A DNA stretch of 64,000 nucleotides from Agarivorans sp. Alg241-V36 (GCF_900537085.1 NZ_UNRE01000008.1:135121-199120); one strand, 5' to 3'; shown: positions 10,013 through 19,677, numbered from the stretch's first letter. The notes: generated from the sequence alone by a model not told the origin. Translations and numbers: made by a program.

Positions 10013-10484
10013 CTATTTCTTCTGCTGTGTAAAGCGGGAGTTGTAACTCTTCCTGTAATCTCCAGGTATCATCCATTGGACTAATGCGAATAAACCAACG
10101 GCCAGATTCATTAAGATCATCGCCAAAGCGGTAGCGACCGTTTGCATCAGCAGTTACGACATAACTGCGGTCATTTTTAGCCAGAGTTTTATGCGCTAAC
10201 TCGACTTTCAGTGGTTGGTTTTTTAAGGATTCAGGCAATGACATATCCAATACCAAACCATTGGTAGCAGGCGAAACAGATGCTTTGATCCCCATTTGTC
10301 CTGCTTTTTGGATTAACGATAAGTCAGCATTTATTGCCTTGCCTTTTTTGTAGTAAGACTCAACTACCATGTCGTTGTTGGTTGTAGCAGCAATATAAAA
10401 AGTAGTTAAGCTAGCAATTACTGCAGCCATAGGCAGCGCGATTAAAAACCACGGCCAAAATTGTTTATACCAAGCTTGTTGCAT
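10002..10484 (-). CDS. ccoH: Cytochrome cbb3 oxidase assembly protein CcoH/FixH
   Basis: 160-residue single-pass membrane protein with one N-terminal membrane segment (PWFLIALPMAAVIASLTTFYIA). The periplasmic FixH domain has the usual VESYYKKGKAIN segment and the RFGDDLNESGRWFIRI strand. It begins the second transcription unit of the cluster, ccoH-ccoI-ccoS-TauE-like, after the terminator behind ccoP. No ccoG lies between ccoP and ccoH, where many relatives carry it. Confidence 0.92.
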   Translation of the reverse strand: MQQAWYKQFWPWFLIALPMAAVIASLTTFYIAATTNNDMVVESYYKKGKAINADLSLIQKAGQMGIKASVSPATNGLVLDMSLPESLKNQPLKVELAHKTLAKNDRSYVVTADANGRYRFGDDLNESGRWFIRISPMDDTWRLQEELQLPLYTAEEIDGK

Positions 10485-10525
10485 AACAGCATACTTCCAT
10501 TCACAAGGGGGCTTAAATATAACAA

Positions 10526-10552
10526 AAAAAAACGACGCATAGGCGTCGCTTT
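10526..10552 (-). terminator. Rho-independent terminator after ccoP
   Basis: Stem CGACGC (10533-10538) / GCGTCG (10543-10548). On the minus strand it is followed by a run of about nine T. It separates the structural ccoNOQP operon from the assembly genes ccoHIS. Confidence 0.8.
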
Positions 10553-10567
10553 TTATAAATTTTAAGT

Positions 10568-11536
10568 CTATTCGCTCTTAGAAAGCTGATATACGTAGGC
10601 AGAAATAAGCTGGATCTTATCTTCTCCTAGAATATCCTTCCAAGCAGGCATCACGCCGTTACGACCATAACGTAGAGTTTCTTCAACCGCGCGACGTGAA
10701 CCACCGTATAACCAAATACCATTGGTTAAGTTTGGTGCGCCAAGCGTTTGGTTACCAGTGCCGTCAGCGCCATGACAAGCGGCACATACTGCAAAGCGGT
10801 TTTTACCGTTAGCTGCATCTACATCATTAACCTTACGGCCAGATAAGCTAAGAACATAGGCGGTAACTTCTTTAATCCCGTCATCACCCAATACTTCTTC
10901 CCAACCAGGCATTTGACCTTGGCGGCCATGCATAAGAGTAGTTTTAATCGCTTCGCCGCTTCCACCGTATAACCAATCACCGTCGGTTAAGTTAGGGAAG
11001 CCTTTGCCACCACGTGCCGAAGAACCATGACACTGCGAACAGTTTTGTAGATACAAGCGTTGGCCAATTTTAACCGCTGCAGGATCTTCAGAAAGTTCTT
11101 CTACGCTCCGGTACTCGCCAGATTCGTTGTAAGCAACTTGGCGGAAAACTTCTCCAAATCGAGCATCGGCTTTTTCAAGTTCACCTTGATATTGGTTAGC
11201 AACATTGCCTTCGTATGCGGCTACGCGTTCTTGGCCTTCAGCAATGCTCTTAATACCCATTTCTGAGCTCTTCCAACCAAGGAAACCCTGCCAGTTACCT
11301 AAACCTGGGTAGGCTGCTAAATACACCAACGAGAAAATAATGGTGATAATAAACATGTAAGACCACCACTTAGGAAGAGGGTTGTTTAACTCCTCAATTC
11401 CATCAAACTCGTGGCCCATTGACTCACCTTCTTTAATGCCGGTGTTGTTCTTGTTACACGCTCTAAGCAGCAAATAACATCCTAGAATGCTGCCTAAAGT
11501 TATTACAGTAATCCACACGCTCCAAAATGTGCTCAT
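10568..11536 (-). CDS. ccoP: Cytochrome cbb3 oxidase diheme subunit CcoP
   Basis: 322-residue membrane-anchored diheme cytochrome c of the cbb3 oxidase. Two N-terminal membrane segments precede two heme c sites, CSQCH (about residue 166) and CAACH (about 250). Each is followed by a G-x-x-P-NLT-x-G-x-WLYGG segment and a distal methionine region (QMPGWEE, VMPAWKD). It carries electrons to CcoO/CcoN. The ATG overlaps the ccoQ stop by 4 bases. Confidence 0.97.
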   Translation of the reverse strand: MSTFWSVWITVITLGSILGCYLLLRACNKNNTGIKEGESMGHEFDGIEELNNPLPKWWSYMFIITIIFSLVYLAAYPGLGNWQGFLGWKSSEMGIKSIAEGQERVAAYEGNVANQYQGELEKADARFGEVFRQVAYNESGEYRSVEELSEDPAAVKIGQRLYLQNCSQCHGSSARGGKGFPNLTDGDWLYGGSGEAIKTTLMHGRQGQMPGWEEVLGDDGIKEVTAYVLSLSGRKVNDVDAANGKNRFAVCAACHGADGTGNQTLGAPNLTNGIWLYGGSRRAVEETLRYGRNGVMPAWKDILGEDKIQLISAYVYQLSKSE

Positions 11537-11715
11537 TTTTTCTGTGCTCCTTCAAATTCCTTTGTCGGGCTAGTTTTAGGCTCGTCGGCAAAAACCAAGT
11601 TGGCAGCTTCAGTAAAATCCTTTTTGCGTTTCTTGCTGTAGGCCCAGGCAAAAATGCCAATAAATATCGCCATTAAGAATGCAGTGTATAGGCCGCTAAA
11701 TGTACCAAAGTCCAT
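11533..11715 (-). CDS. ccoQ: Cytochrome cbb3 oxidase small subunit CcoQ
   Basis: 60-residue protein with one membrane segment (GLYTAFLMAIFIGIFAWAYS) followed by KKRKKDFTEAANLVFAD, typical of CcoQ/FixQ. It has a good AAGGAG ribosome site and sits between ccoO and ccoP. It stabilises the oxidase complex. Confidence 0.93.
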   Translation of the reverse strand: MDFGTFSGLYTAFLMAIFIGIFAWAYSKKRKKDFTEAANLVFADEPKTSPTKEFEGAQKK

Positions 11716-11725
11716 AACTAACTCC

Positions 11726-12328
11726 TTATTTTAATGCTGTACCCAACACTTGTAAGTAAGCTATTAAAGCTTCCATTTCGGTTTTGCCTTTAACGGCTTC
11801 TTCTGCACCTTCGACGTCAGCGTCGGTATAAGGCACACCAAAATGGTTTTTAAATAGCGCTAGTTTCTTACCAGTTAACGAGCCATCTACTAGGTTTTCC
11901 TCTAACCAAGGGAAACCAGGCATGTTTGACTCAGGTACTACATCGCGTGGATTAATAAGGTGTACGCGGTGCCACTCATCTGAATAACGTTGGCCAACAC
12001 GTGCTAGATCAGGTCCAGTTCGCTTAGAACCCCACAAGAATGGATGCTCCCATACACTTTCACCGGCTACCGAGTAGTGGCCATAGCGTTCTGTTTCAGC
12101 ACGGAAAGGGCGAATCATTTGGCTGTGGCAGTTACTACAGCCTTCGCGAATGTAAATATCGCGACCTTCCATTTCCAGAGCAGTGTAAGGCACTAGGCCG
12201 TCTACTGGCTCAGTGGTTTCCGGTTGGAAAATTAGCGGGGTGATTTGCACTAAACCACCAAAACTAATCGCGATAACAATGAATATGGCCAGTAAGCCAA
12301 CATTCTTTTCGATTAACTCATGCTTCAT
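11726..12328 (-). CDS. ccoO: Cytochrome cbb3 oxidase monoheme subunit CcoO
   Basis: 200-residue membrane-anchored cytochrome c. The N-terminal membrane segment ([18 protein letters not shown]) is followed by the heme site CSNCH in [17 protein letters not shown], then [11 protein letters not shown] and SNMPGFPWL with the axial Met. An upstream in-frame start at 12352 would overlap ccoN. The ATG at 12328 has an AGGAGG site 7 bases upstream and is preferred. Confidence 0.97.
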   Translation of the reverse strand: MKHELIEKNVGLLAIFIVIAISFGGLVQITPLIFQPETTEPVDGLVPYTALEMEGRDIYIREGCSNCHSQMIRPFRAETERYGHYSVAGESVWEHPFLWGSKRTGPDLARVGQRYSDEWHRVHLINPRDVVPESNMPGFPWLEENLVDGSLTGKKLALFKNHFGVPYTDADVEGAEEAVKGKTEMEALIAYLQVLGTALK

Positions 12329-12329
12329 G

Positions 12330-13763
12330 TTATGCCTCCTGTCCGTGTTCAATCGCTTCTAAAGAGCCTTTCTCTGCGGTAATTGTTTTATAAGCGTTGT
12401 AAGCCATAACAAACATACCGCTTAAGAAGAACACACCACCTATAAAGCGAACAAAGTAGAATGGGTAAGAAGCCTGCAACGACTCAACAAATGAGTAAGT
12501 TAAGGTGCCGTCTTCGTTTACCGCACGCCACATCAAACCTTGCATAACACCAGAAATCCACATTGCTACGATGTATAGAACAACGCCGATTGTAGCTAGC
12601 CAGAAGTGAGTATTAATCAGCTTGGTGCTGTACATACGACCTTGGCCGAACAACACGGGAATTAAGTGATAAACACTACCAATAGATACCATGGCTACCC
12701 AACCCAAAGCACCAGAGTGAACGTGACCAACAGTCCAGTCAGTGTAGTGAGATAAGGCGTTTACGGTTTTAATTGCCATCATTGGGCCTTCGAAGGTAGA
12801 CATACCGTAGAAAGATAATGAAACAATTAGGAAACGTAGAATTGGATCGTAACGTAGTTTATGCCAAGCACCAGACAAGGTCATAATACCGTTAATCATA
12901 CCGCCCCAAGAAGGAGCAAATAAGATAAGAGACATCACCATACCTAAAGACTGCGCCCAATCAGGAAGTGCAGTGTAATGTAGGTGGTGAGGGCCGGCCC
13001 AAATGTAAATTGATACTAGCGCCCAGAAGTGAACGATAGATAAACGGTAACTATATACCGGGCGACCTGCTTGCTTAGGAACGAAGTAGTACATCATGCC
13101 CAAGAAGCCCGCTGTAAGTAAGAAACCAACCGCGTTGTGGCCGTACCACCACTGAACCATTGCATCAACGGCGCCAGCGTAAATAGAGTACGACTTAGTC
13201 ATAGTTAGCGGAATGGCAGCATTGTTTACAATGTGCAATACAGCAACGGTGATAATAAAGGCACCAAAGAACCAGTTAGCTACATAGATATGCGAAGTTT
13301 TTCTTTTGACCAAGGTGCCAAAGAAGACTATTCCATAAGCCACCCATACAATCGCGATTGCTATGCCAATTGGCCATTCTAGTTCCGCATACTCTTTTGA
13401 TGTAGTGAAACCCATAGGCAGTGTTATCGCAGCCGATACGATAATCAAATTCCAACCCCAGAATACGAAGGAGGCGAGAGGGCCACCAAAGAGTCGGGTT
13501 TGACAAGTACGCTGTACCACGTAAAAAGAACAAGCCATTAATGCACTGGTACCAAATGCAAAAATAACGGCGTTTGTGTGAAGGGGACGTAACCGGCTAT
13601 AAGTTAGCCAAGGAGTATCGAAGTTAAGGGCAGGCCAAATTAATTGCGCCGCAATTAATACACCAACACCCATGCCTACTATACCCCAAACAATGGTCAT
13701 TACAGTAAACTGGCGAACAACCGTGTAGTTGTAATCAGTCTCTGTGCTAGCTGCTTGGTTCAT
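12330..13763 (-). CDS. ccoN: Cytochrome cbb3 oxidase catalytic subunit CcoN
   Basis: 477-residue multi-spanning subunit that reduces oxygen at a heme b3-CuB centre. Metal-ligand segments are visible: the low-spin heme His in [13 protein letters not shown], the active-site helix [19 protein letters not shown], and HVHSGALGW. It is the first gene of ccoNOQP. A perfect FNR box lies about 240 bases upstream. High-affinity oxidases of this type serve growth at low oxygen. Confidence 0.98.
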   Translation of the reverse strand: MNQAASTETDYNYTVVRQFTVMTIVWGIVGMGVGVLIAAQLIWPALNFDTPWLTYSRLRPLHTNAVIFAFGTSALMACSFYVVQRTCQTRLFGGPLASFVFWGWNLIIVSAAITLPMGFTTSKEYAELEWPIGIAIAIVWVAYGIVFFGTLVKRKTSHIYVANWFFGAFIITVAVLHIVNNAAIPLTMTKSYSIYAGAVDAMVQWWYGHNAVGFLLTAGFLGMMYYFVPKQAGRPVYSYRLSIVHFWALVSIYIWAGPHHLHYTALPDWAQSLGMVMSLILFAPSWGGMINGIMTLSGAWHKLRYDPILRFLIVSLSFYGMSTFEGPMMAIKTVNALSHYTDWTVGHVHSGALGWVAMVSIGSVYHLIPVLFGQGRMYSTKLINTHFWLATIGVVLYIVAMWISGVMQGLMWRAVNEDGTLTYSFVESLQASYPFYFVRFIGGVFFLSGMFVMAYNAYKTITAEKGSLEAIEHGQEA

Positions 13764-14243
13764 AAATACATGCTTCCGTTGCTATTTATTATTTGTTTAA
13801 GCGAGTTTGATGCAATGGCATCAACAACATGAAACGAATTGTTAAACTACATTCACGTTTAGCACGAATAGAGCCTATAACCAGTAGCTTAACGGCGCGA
13901 TCATACTTCATCGACTAAGCAAATAACAGTTTGAAAAACTAGTTATTTGCATATCTTCGCTAAATATTTAACAAATCTTTTCCAATCAACAAACCGCATT
14001 GATCTAGATCAATTATGAACCAATAATTTACATTCGCGTAACCAAAAAACTGCTTTGCGCAACATTATATTTCAGCCATGCGCTTTAGCTCGGGGCTAGA
14101 GCCAATAAGACCTAGTTCAAAACATTCGTGTTATTTTGGTGAAACGCTTAATTTTTATTCGTTGTTGTTATTAAATTGTTGATTTTAAGACTATAGTTAC
14201 AACTGATTATTTTGATCGATGGATTGGTAAGCAAGGATACTTT
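13764..14243. other. Divergent intergenic region between ccoN and the HD-GYP regulator
   Basis: About 480 bases with no gene visible. It contains the FNR box listed separately and must hold the ccoN promoter and the promoter for the rightward regulator operon. The ribosome site AAGGA precedes the gene at 14244. Confidence 0.5.
13999..14012 (-). promoter_or_regulatory. Perfect FNR box upstream of ccoN
   Basis: TTGATCTAGATCAA is an exact match to TTGAT-N4-ATCAA and fully palindromic. It lies about 236 bases before ccoN, whose expression is FNR-dependent in many proteobacteria. Confidence 0.85.
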
Positions 14244-15278
14244 ATGGAAAACAGGGCCACTGTTCTTATTGTGGATGATACCCCAGAGAACATCGACGTA
14301 TTGGCAGGCATTCTGCGAAATGATTATAAATTACAAGTGGCACGTAATGGCGACATGGCATTAAAGATTGTTTCTAAGGCCAATAAACCCGACCTAATAC
14401 TGCTAGATATTATGATGCCAGGTATAGATGGCTTTGAAGTGTGTCGCCGCTTAAAAGAAGATTTAAGCACTCGCCATATTCCCGTTATTTTTGTAACAGC
14501 CAAAATTAGCCCCGCTGATGAACTAAAAGGTTTAGAGCTTGGCGCAGTAGACTACATCACCAAACCAGTAAGCCCCCCGGTGGTAAAGGTTAGGGTAAAA
14601 ACCCAACTCGCTTTGTACAACCAAAACCGCGAATTAGACCGTAAAGTTAAACAACAAACCGATGTTATCAACACTACGCGATTACAGATCATTCAACGCT
14701 TAGGCCGAGCTGCAGAGTACAAAGATAACGAAACGGGTATGCATGTTATTCGAATGAGCTACTACTCTCGAATACTTGGTTTAGCCGCTGGAATGAGTGA
14801 AAGGGACGCCGACATTCTAATGAATGCCGCACCTATGCACGATATTGGCAAAATAGGCATTCCAGATCGGGTTTTACAAAAACCTGGCAAATTAGACGCC
14901 GAAGAATGGGAAATAATGCAGAGCCATGCCTTAATAGGTGGCGAAATTCTTGGCGAGGGCGATAGCTCAGAATTACTTGAACTGGCTCGAACAGTCGCTT
15001 TAACTCACCACGAAAAATGGAACGGAAAAGGTTACCCTAATGGACTTGCTGGGGAAGATATTCCCATTGAAGGGCGTATTGTAGCCATAGCAGACGTTTT
15101 TGATGCTCTCACTTGTGAACGTCCTTACAAAAAGGCTTGGCCAGTAGAACAAGCTATCGAACTCTTAGAAAGCGAAGCCGGCAGCCATTTTGACCCTAGA
15201 TTAGTGCCATTGTTCATCGAAGCTCTTCCAGAAATACTAGAAGTAAAAGAACGATTTAAAGAGTCACTAGAAGAATAA
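14244..15278 (+). CDS. Response regulator with HD-GYP phosphodiesterase domain
   Basis: 344-residue RpfG-type protein. The receiver domain is at 1-125 (VLIVDDTPENIDVLAGIL, phospho-Asp in DLILLDIMMPG). The HD-GYP domain is at about 150-340 with HDIGK (His at 199), the HHEKWNGKGYPNGL GYP motif and VAIADVFDALT. It most likely hydrolyses cyclic-di-GMP under control of phosphorylation. It is followed after 29 bases by a receiver-kinase gene, its likely partner, on the same strand. Confidence 0.93.
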   Translation: MENRATVLIVDDTPENIDVLAGILRNDYKLQVARNGDMALKIVSKANKPDLILLDIMMPGIDGFEVCRRLKEDLSTRHIPVIFVTAKISPADELKGLELGAVDYITKPVSPPVVKVRVKTQLALYNQNRELDRKVKQQTDVINTTRLQIIQRLGRAAEYKDNETGMHVIRMSYYSRILGLAAGMSERDADILMNAAPMHDIGKIGIPDRVLQKPGKLDAEEWEIMQSHALIGGEILGEGDSSELLELARTVALTHHEKWNGKGYPNGLAGEDIPIEGRIVAIADVFDALTCERPYKKAWPVEQAIELLESEAGSHFDPRLVPLFIEALPEILEVKERFKESLEE

Positions 15279-15307
15279 AAGCTTAACCGCGAAGGAAGCG
15301 CGTTTAC

Positions 15308-16888
15308 ATGCAACTAAATAAACTTACCGTGCTAATCGTTGATGATATGGCACCAATAAGAAAAATCACTTACGAGCAATTAAGACGCTTTGGCATTGGC
15401 CAAGTCATACAGGCAGAGAACGGAGCGCAAGCACTAAATGTGCTAAAAAAGCGAAACGTAGATCTAATATTGTCTGATTGGAATATGCCGGTAATGACTG
15501 GTATTGAATTTCTAAAACAAGTCAGACAGTCAGAAACATGGCGGCATATTCCGTTCATTATGATTACCGCAGAAGCAGAACGCGATAGAGTTTCTGAAGC
15601 CATTGGCCAAGGCGTAACCGATTTAATTATTAAACCGTTCACCACCGCGTTGTTGCAAGCAAGGTTACAGCAAGCAGCAAAAGGCGATGTTAGAAATCGT
15701 CAATCACTCGTAAACGAAGACGAGCCAGAATTAGAAGAAGTTCAATTGGCCGACCCCGAGCCAGAGACTCCAGCCCCCATAGCTACAACTAAGCAAAACA
15801 CCATATTAGTCGTGGACGATACTCCAGAAAATTTAACCTTGTTAGGGGGATTACTACGTGATGACTACCGTGTACTACTCACTAAAACCGGTAAAAAGGC
15901 ATTAGAGATCTGTTGCTCAGAAACACCACCAGACCTTGTATTACTTGATGTAATGATGCCAGAAATGGACGGTTACGAAGTATTGGAGAAGCTTCGCCAA
16001 CATCCTAACTCGCAACATATTCCGGTTATCTTTGTTACTGCTTTAACCGAAATTGGCGATCAAACCAAAGGCCTAGAAGGTGGAGCAATTGACTACATCA
16101 CTAAGCCCATTCAACCAGAACTACTAAAACTTAGAGTGCGTAATCATCTGCGCTCAGTCGATCTACATAAACACCTACAAAGTGATTTAGATAATCTAAT
16201 CGAAAAAGAGAAGCTAAAAAACAGTGTGGATCAGTTGTTAAGGCACGATTTAAAGGGCCCAATTGCCGGTATCGTTGCCTTAGCTGAACAAATAAAAACC
16301 GATCGTCAAGCAACTGCTAGTATTAACGAAAGCTCAGTGATGATAGACGAACTGTCTATGCAGTTACTCAACATGATTAACCTATCAACCGAGTTATATA
16401 AAATCGAGCAGGGCCGCTTTGAACTTAAGGCTAAGCCATTTTCTGTACATTTAATGCTTAAGAAAATGTTAACCGTAGTAAGAAAAACTTTTAGCACCAA
16501 GCAACTATTAATGTACTTAGAGCCAGAAGAAGAAGATCCAGGTAACGAAGTATTAGCCTTAGGTGATCAGTCCTTAAGTTATTCGCTGTTTTTTAATCTG
16601 CTTAAAAACGCCTGTGAAGCAGCACCTAGCCGCAGTCGAGTTTCAGTATCGATTAACGTTGTAGATCAAAAGGTTCAGGTGACTACTGAGAATGTAGGCG
16701 CAGTGCCCGATGCCATTAGAGAAAACTTTTGGGAAAAGTATGTTACGTCAGGAAAAGATACCGGCACTGGCTTAGGCACGTATTCGGTTAGCTTACTTAG
16801 CGATGCGCAAAATGGCGAAGTTAGTATGCGTACCAGCGATAAAGACAATACCACTACAATTACTGTGGCGCTGCCACTCTCAAATTAG
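15308..16888 (+). CDS. Histidine kinase with two N-terminal receiver domains
   Basis: 526 residues in the order REC-REC-kinase. The first receiver is at about 5-125 (VLIVDDMAPIRKI, LILSDWNMPV). The second is at about 163-285 (ILVVDDTPENLTLLGGLL, LVLLDVMMPEM) and closely resembles the receiver of the preceding gene. The transmitter has an H-box-like RHDLKGPIAG near residue 314 and an ATPase G2-type GTGLGTYSVSLL near the C-terminus. No membrane or sensor domain is seen, so it is a cytosolic, input-by-phosphorylation kinase, likely paired with the upstream HD-GYP regulator. Confidence 0.85.
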   Translation: MQLNKLTVLIVDDMAPIRKITYEQLRRFGIGQVIQAENGAQALNVLKKRNVDLILSDWNMPVMTGIEFLKQVRQSETWRHIPFIMITAEAERDRVSEAIGQGVTDLIIKPFTTALLQARLQQAAKGDVRNRQSLVNEDEPELEEVQLADPEPETPAPIATTKQNTILVVDDTPENLTLLGGLLRDDYRVLLTKTGKKALEICCSETPPDLVLLDVMMPEMDGYEVLEKLRQHPNSQHIPVIFVTALTEIGDQTKGLEGGAIDYITKPIQPELLKLRVRNHLRSVDLHKHLQSDLDNLIEKEKLKNSVDQLLRHDLKGPIAGIVALAEQIKTDRQATASINESSVMIDELSMQLLNMINLSTELYKIEQGRFELKAKPFSVHLMLKKMLTVVRKTFSTKQLLMYLEPEEEDPGNEVLALGDQSLSYSLFFNLLKNACEAAPSRSRVSVSINVVDQKVQVTTENVGAVPDAIRENFWEKYVTSGKDTGTGLGTYSVSLLSDAQNGEVSMRTSDKDNTTTITVALPLSN

Positions 16889-16914
16889 TTTTAATCGGAT
16901 AACGAGGAACTACG

Positions 16915-17466
16915 ATGAAAAACCTACTCACAGCTTTTAGTGTCACCTTATTGTTTATTAGTAGCTTTAGCTTTGCAGGTGTAGAGGAAGACAGGGCTGA
17001 ATACAATAAATCAGCCAACGAGACCATCGCTAAATTTAAACAAGAAAAGCCCGATATATCGGGGAAAATGTCCAGCGGTGTGGGCTATGCAGTATTCAGC
17101 AACGTGGGCGTTAATTTGTTTGTTATTTCGGCTGGCGGTGGAACCGGTATAGCGGTTGATAACGCCTCAGGTAAGAAAACCTATATGAAAATGGGCGAGG
17201 CTGGCGTAGGCTTTGGTTTAGGTGTAAAAGATTTCCGTGCATTAATGATCTTTAAAACTCGGGAAGCCTTTGACAAGTTTGTAGAAAGTGGTTGGTTATT
17301 TGGCGCCCAAGCAGATGCAGCAGCAACCGCTGGTGATAAAGGTGGTTCTGCCGAAGTAGAAGGCGCCATTGGTGATGTAGAAATTTATCAGTTAACTGAA
17401 GCCGGGCTGTCTTTAGAAGCCACCATTAAAGGCACCAAGTTTTGGCAAGATGGTGATTTAAACTAA
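16915..17466 (+). CDS. Secreted SYLF-domain (YSC84-like) lipid-binding protein
   Basis: 183-residue exported protein with signal peptide ending near SFSFAGVEE. The remainder fits the SYLF/YSC84 family: KPDISGKMSSGVGYAVFSNVG, GGGTGIAVDNASGKKTYMKM, GVGFGLGVKDFRALMIF, and a glycine-rich end. Such domains bind phospholipids. A GAGGA ribosome site precedes the ATG. It is 26 bases after the kinase gene and may be part of that operon. A terminator follows. Confidence 0.8.
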   Translation: MKNLLTAFSVTLLFISSFSFAGVEEDRAEYNKSANETIAKFKQEKPDISGKMSSGVGYAVFSNVGVNLFVISAGGGTGIAVDNASGKKTYMKMGEAGVGFGLGVKDFRALMIFKTREAFDKFVESGWLFGAQADAAATAGDKGGSAEVEGAIGDVEIYQLTEAGLSLEATIKGTKFWQDGDLN

Positions 17467-17487
17467 AAATTGCAGCTACACTTTAAT

Positions 17488-17512
17488 AGCCAGCGATAAG
17501 CTGGCTTTTTTA
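17488..17512 (+). terminator. Rho-independent terminator after the SYLF gene
   Basis: Stem AGCCAG (17488-17493) / CTGGCT (17501-17506) followed by a T run. Confidence 0.8.
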
Positions 17513-17525
17513 TTAAGGGCTTCGC

Positions 17526-19118
17526 ATGATGCAACTGGTCACTTTTACTCTCGTTGTCGCTTCGTTGTTAACTAGTGTTTTTGCCTGTGCTTTAGAATTC
17601 AAAGCTGTTTCAACTAACGCAAATGCGCTCATTCAACAATGGCACAAACAAGAGTTACAAGCGCAAGGTGGTGAGTTTGGCTCGCATGGTTGGTGGCCAT
17701 GGGGAGTAGGCGGGTTTGACTACGACAACGACGGTGATGTAGATCTTTACCTTTCTCACCACGGTACGCCAGGTGGCAAGTTATTAGTTAATCAGTTGAT
17801 ACCTAGTGGCGTTCTAGAATTTAAAAGCCTTAGCACTAAGCAGAAATTACCAGGCGCCGACGACAAACCGTGGTTTTTTGATTTTAACGGTGACGGTTGG
17901 CTCGACATAGCGGCATTTTCTGATGAGAAAAAGAATCCCTATGTAATAAACAAGCAAGGCGAATTTAACGTAGCTTCGCCTAAAGAAACCTTTTCTCCAG
18001 TGTCCTATCCAAAAACAGTTACAGACCTTAATCAAGATGGCTACTTAGATTTAGATGCAGGGCGCAAAGGCGCGTTCTTATACCAAGTCGATAAACAAAC
18101 ATTCCAACGCGATAAAAGCTACGACTCTAGTGACAACAATCTTCTGCCTTTAAAATACCAACAGATTGAACAAGACTTTAAGGCCAACAATAAAAAGAAC
18201 CGATTTTTCCGAGCAACTACCTACCAGCACTTTATAAACCGTTCACCAATACCAAGCCCAATGCTTGCACCTATTGATCTCAATAACGATCAACAGAAAG
18301 ACATTATTGTAGCTGGACACGGCGGCTATGGCGGCGATCACCTAGGCTGGTATTTTCTAGCAAGTAACCAAGGTTACACATTATCAAACAAGTCGCTCAA
18401 GCTTCCAGAACACGCAACACCAATCTTTGTCGGTGATTTAAATGGCGATCATCGCCAAGACTTAATCACAACCGGTAAAGGAAAAGGCGACGTTTATCTG
18501 CAAACAGACAAAGGTTTTGTTAAGCAAAACTCCCCATTAAGCAAAATGCTAAATGCCGGTGCACCTTATCTTGTTCGAGTATTTGCAGTGGACTTTGACA
18601 ACGACAGAGACTTGGATCTGCTACTTTCTAATCCACGGAAAAAGTACGGGAGAGTTTGGGAAAACGATGGTCAAGGGAAGTTTAAACAAGTACTAAGCTT
18701 TAATGGCTGGGATTCTAACCCAGTGTTTATCACTGATCTAAACAACGATTTACGCCAGGATATTGTGATAGGTGGAGCTAGCAATCAGCAGCTTCAAGTG
18801 TTCTTAAATACCGGGCAAAATCAACAAAACAGCCTGTACATTTACCCACGCTATAAACAGCCCAACCCATATGCAGTTGATGCAGTAGTTAAGATATATA
18901 ACGGTGAAAACCTAATCGAGCAACAAAGGGCGAGGTGGGACGGTTTGCCTTTGGTCTTCTCGTTAGGAAAATTAAGCAAAGTTACTGCAGAGATAACATT
19001 TAGTGATGGAACAACAGATCGTTACCAAGATTTAGTCGCCAATCATAATTACACACTTATTTATAAAGGCGGCAAATTTATCGGTCATATTCCGGCTAAC
19101 TTAGTAGCTCAGTATTAG
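17526..19118 (+). CDS. Secreted FG-GAP/VCBS repeat protein
   Basis: 530-residue exported protein with a signal peptide (LVTFTLVVASLLTSVFACA). It carries at least seven calcium-type repeats of the D-x-N/D-x-D-x-x-D-L form: FDYDNDGDVDLYLSHHG, DFNGDGWLDIAAF, DLNQDGYLDLDAG, DLNNDQQKDIIVAG, DLNGDHRQDLITTG, DFDNDRDLDLLLS and DLNNDLRQDIVIG. These suggest a seven-bladed beta-propeller. The C-terminal 80 residues resemble the ASPIC/UnbV segment that ends CRTAC1-like proteins. Probable surface or periplasmic binding role; ligand unknown. Confidence 0.82.
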   Translation: MMQLVTFTLVVASLLTSVFACALEFKAVSTNANALIQQWHKQELQAQGGEFGSHGWWPWGVGGFDYDNDGDVDLYLSHHGTPGGKLLVNQLIPSGVLEFKSLSTKQKLPGADDKPWFFDFNGDGWLDIAAFSDEKKNPYVINKQGEFNVASPKETFSPVSYPKTVTDLNQDGYLDLDAGRKGAFLYQVDKQTFQRDKSYDSSDNNLLPLKYQQIEQDFKANNKKNRFFRATTYQHFINRSPIPSPMLAPIDLNNDQQKDIIVAGHGGYGGDHLGWYFLASNQGYTLSNKSLKLPEHATPIFVGDLNGDHRQDLITTGKGKGDVYLQTDKGFVKQNSPLSKMLNAGAPYLVRVFAVDFDNDRDLDLLLSNPRKKYGRVWENDGQGKFKQVLSFNGWDSNPVFITDLNNDLRQDIVIGGASNQQLQVFLNTGQNQQNSLYIYPRYKQPNPYAVDAVVKIYNGENLIEQQRARWDGLPLVFSLGKLSKVTAEITFSDGTTDRYQDLVANHNYTLIYKGGKFIGHIPANLVAQY

Positions 19119-19131
19119 TGGAAAAGGAGTA

Positions 19132-19153
19132 GGGCAAAGCGAGCACTTTGCCC
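19132..19153. terminator. Hairpin between convergent FG-GAP and yibL genes
   Basis: 8-bp stem GGGCAAAG (19132-19139) / CTTTGCCC (19146-19153). Neither side has a long T run, so termination strength is uncertain. Confidence 0.5.
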
Positions 19154-19159
19154 AAACAA

Positions 19160-19516
19160 CTAAAATTCTTTTGGTGCAAATCCGGTAACTTCTTTAACGC
19201 CCATTTCACGGCCTAGTGCTGTCATTGGGTGTACTACCACCAAACCTTTCACAGACTTCTTCAACTTACCCATATCTGCTTGTTCTTGTTTAGTCAGCAC
19301 GCGGTTAAAGGGAAGGGACTTAACATCGCCGCCTTGTTGGCTTATTTTTTTGGTTTGCTGAGCTTTAACACTTTTTAGTTTTTTAGTTAGTGCGGTAATC
19401 GTAGTATTGAACTGATTAATCATCACAGTATCACCACGCTCGTGGGCGGCATCTAACTTACGTTTTGCCGTGTCTAATTTATTGTGAATTGATTGAAGTT
19501 CATTTTTTAAGTTCAT
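19160..19516 (-). CDS. yibL: YibL family ribosome-associated protein
   Basis: 118-residue cytosolic protein. The N-terminal half is a charged coiled coil. The C-terminal half has the near-invariant KQEQADMGKLKKSVKGLVVV followed by HPMTALGREMG, which I recognise from E. coli YibL. YibL has been found with ribosomes; the molecular role is unclear. An AGGA ribosome site supports the ATG at 19516. Confidence 0.9.
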   Translation of the reverse strand: MNLKNELQSIHNKLDTAKRKLDAAHERGDTVMINQFNTTITALTKKLKSVKAQQTKKISQQGGDVKSLPFNRVLTKQEQADMGKLKKSVKGLVVVHPMTALGREMGVKEVTGFAPKEF

Positions 19517-19677
19517 TGTAAATCCTAAGGCTCACATCGAGCATTCATCATTCAGGCCTGTTAGCCAATCGCTTATTATAGCAGTAAGTTTGGCTTAGGT
19601 TTTACATTTATAGAGCAAACAATTTATGGGCCTAATGCCGATAATGCTATTTATCGGCAATTGCTTTTAAGGTTATA

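Noticed and set aside
11463..11660. Overlapping minus-strand frame across ccoQ/ccoP
   Set aside because: It lies within well-supported ccoQ and ccoP in another frame.
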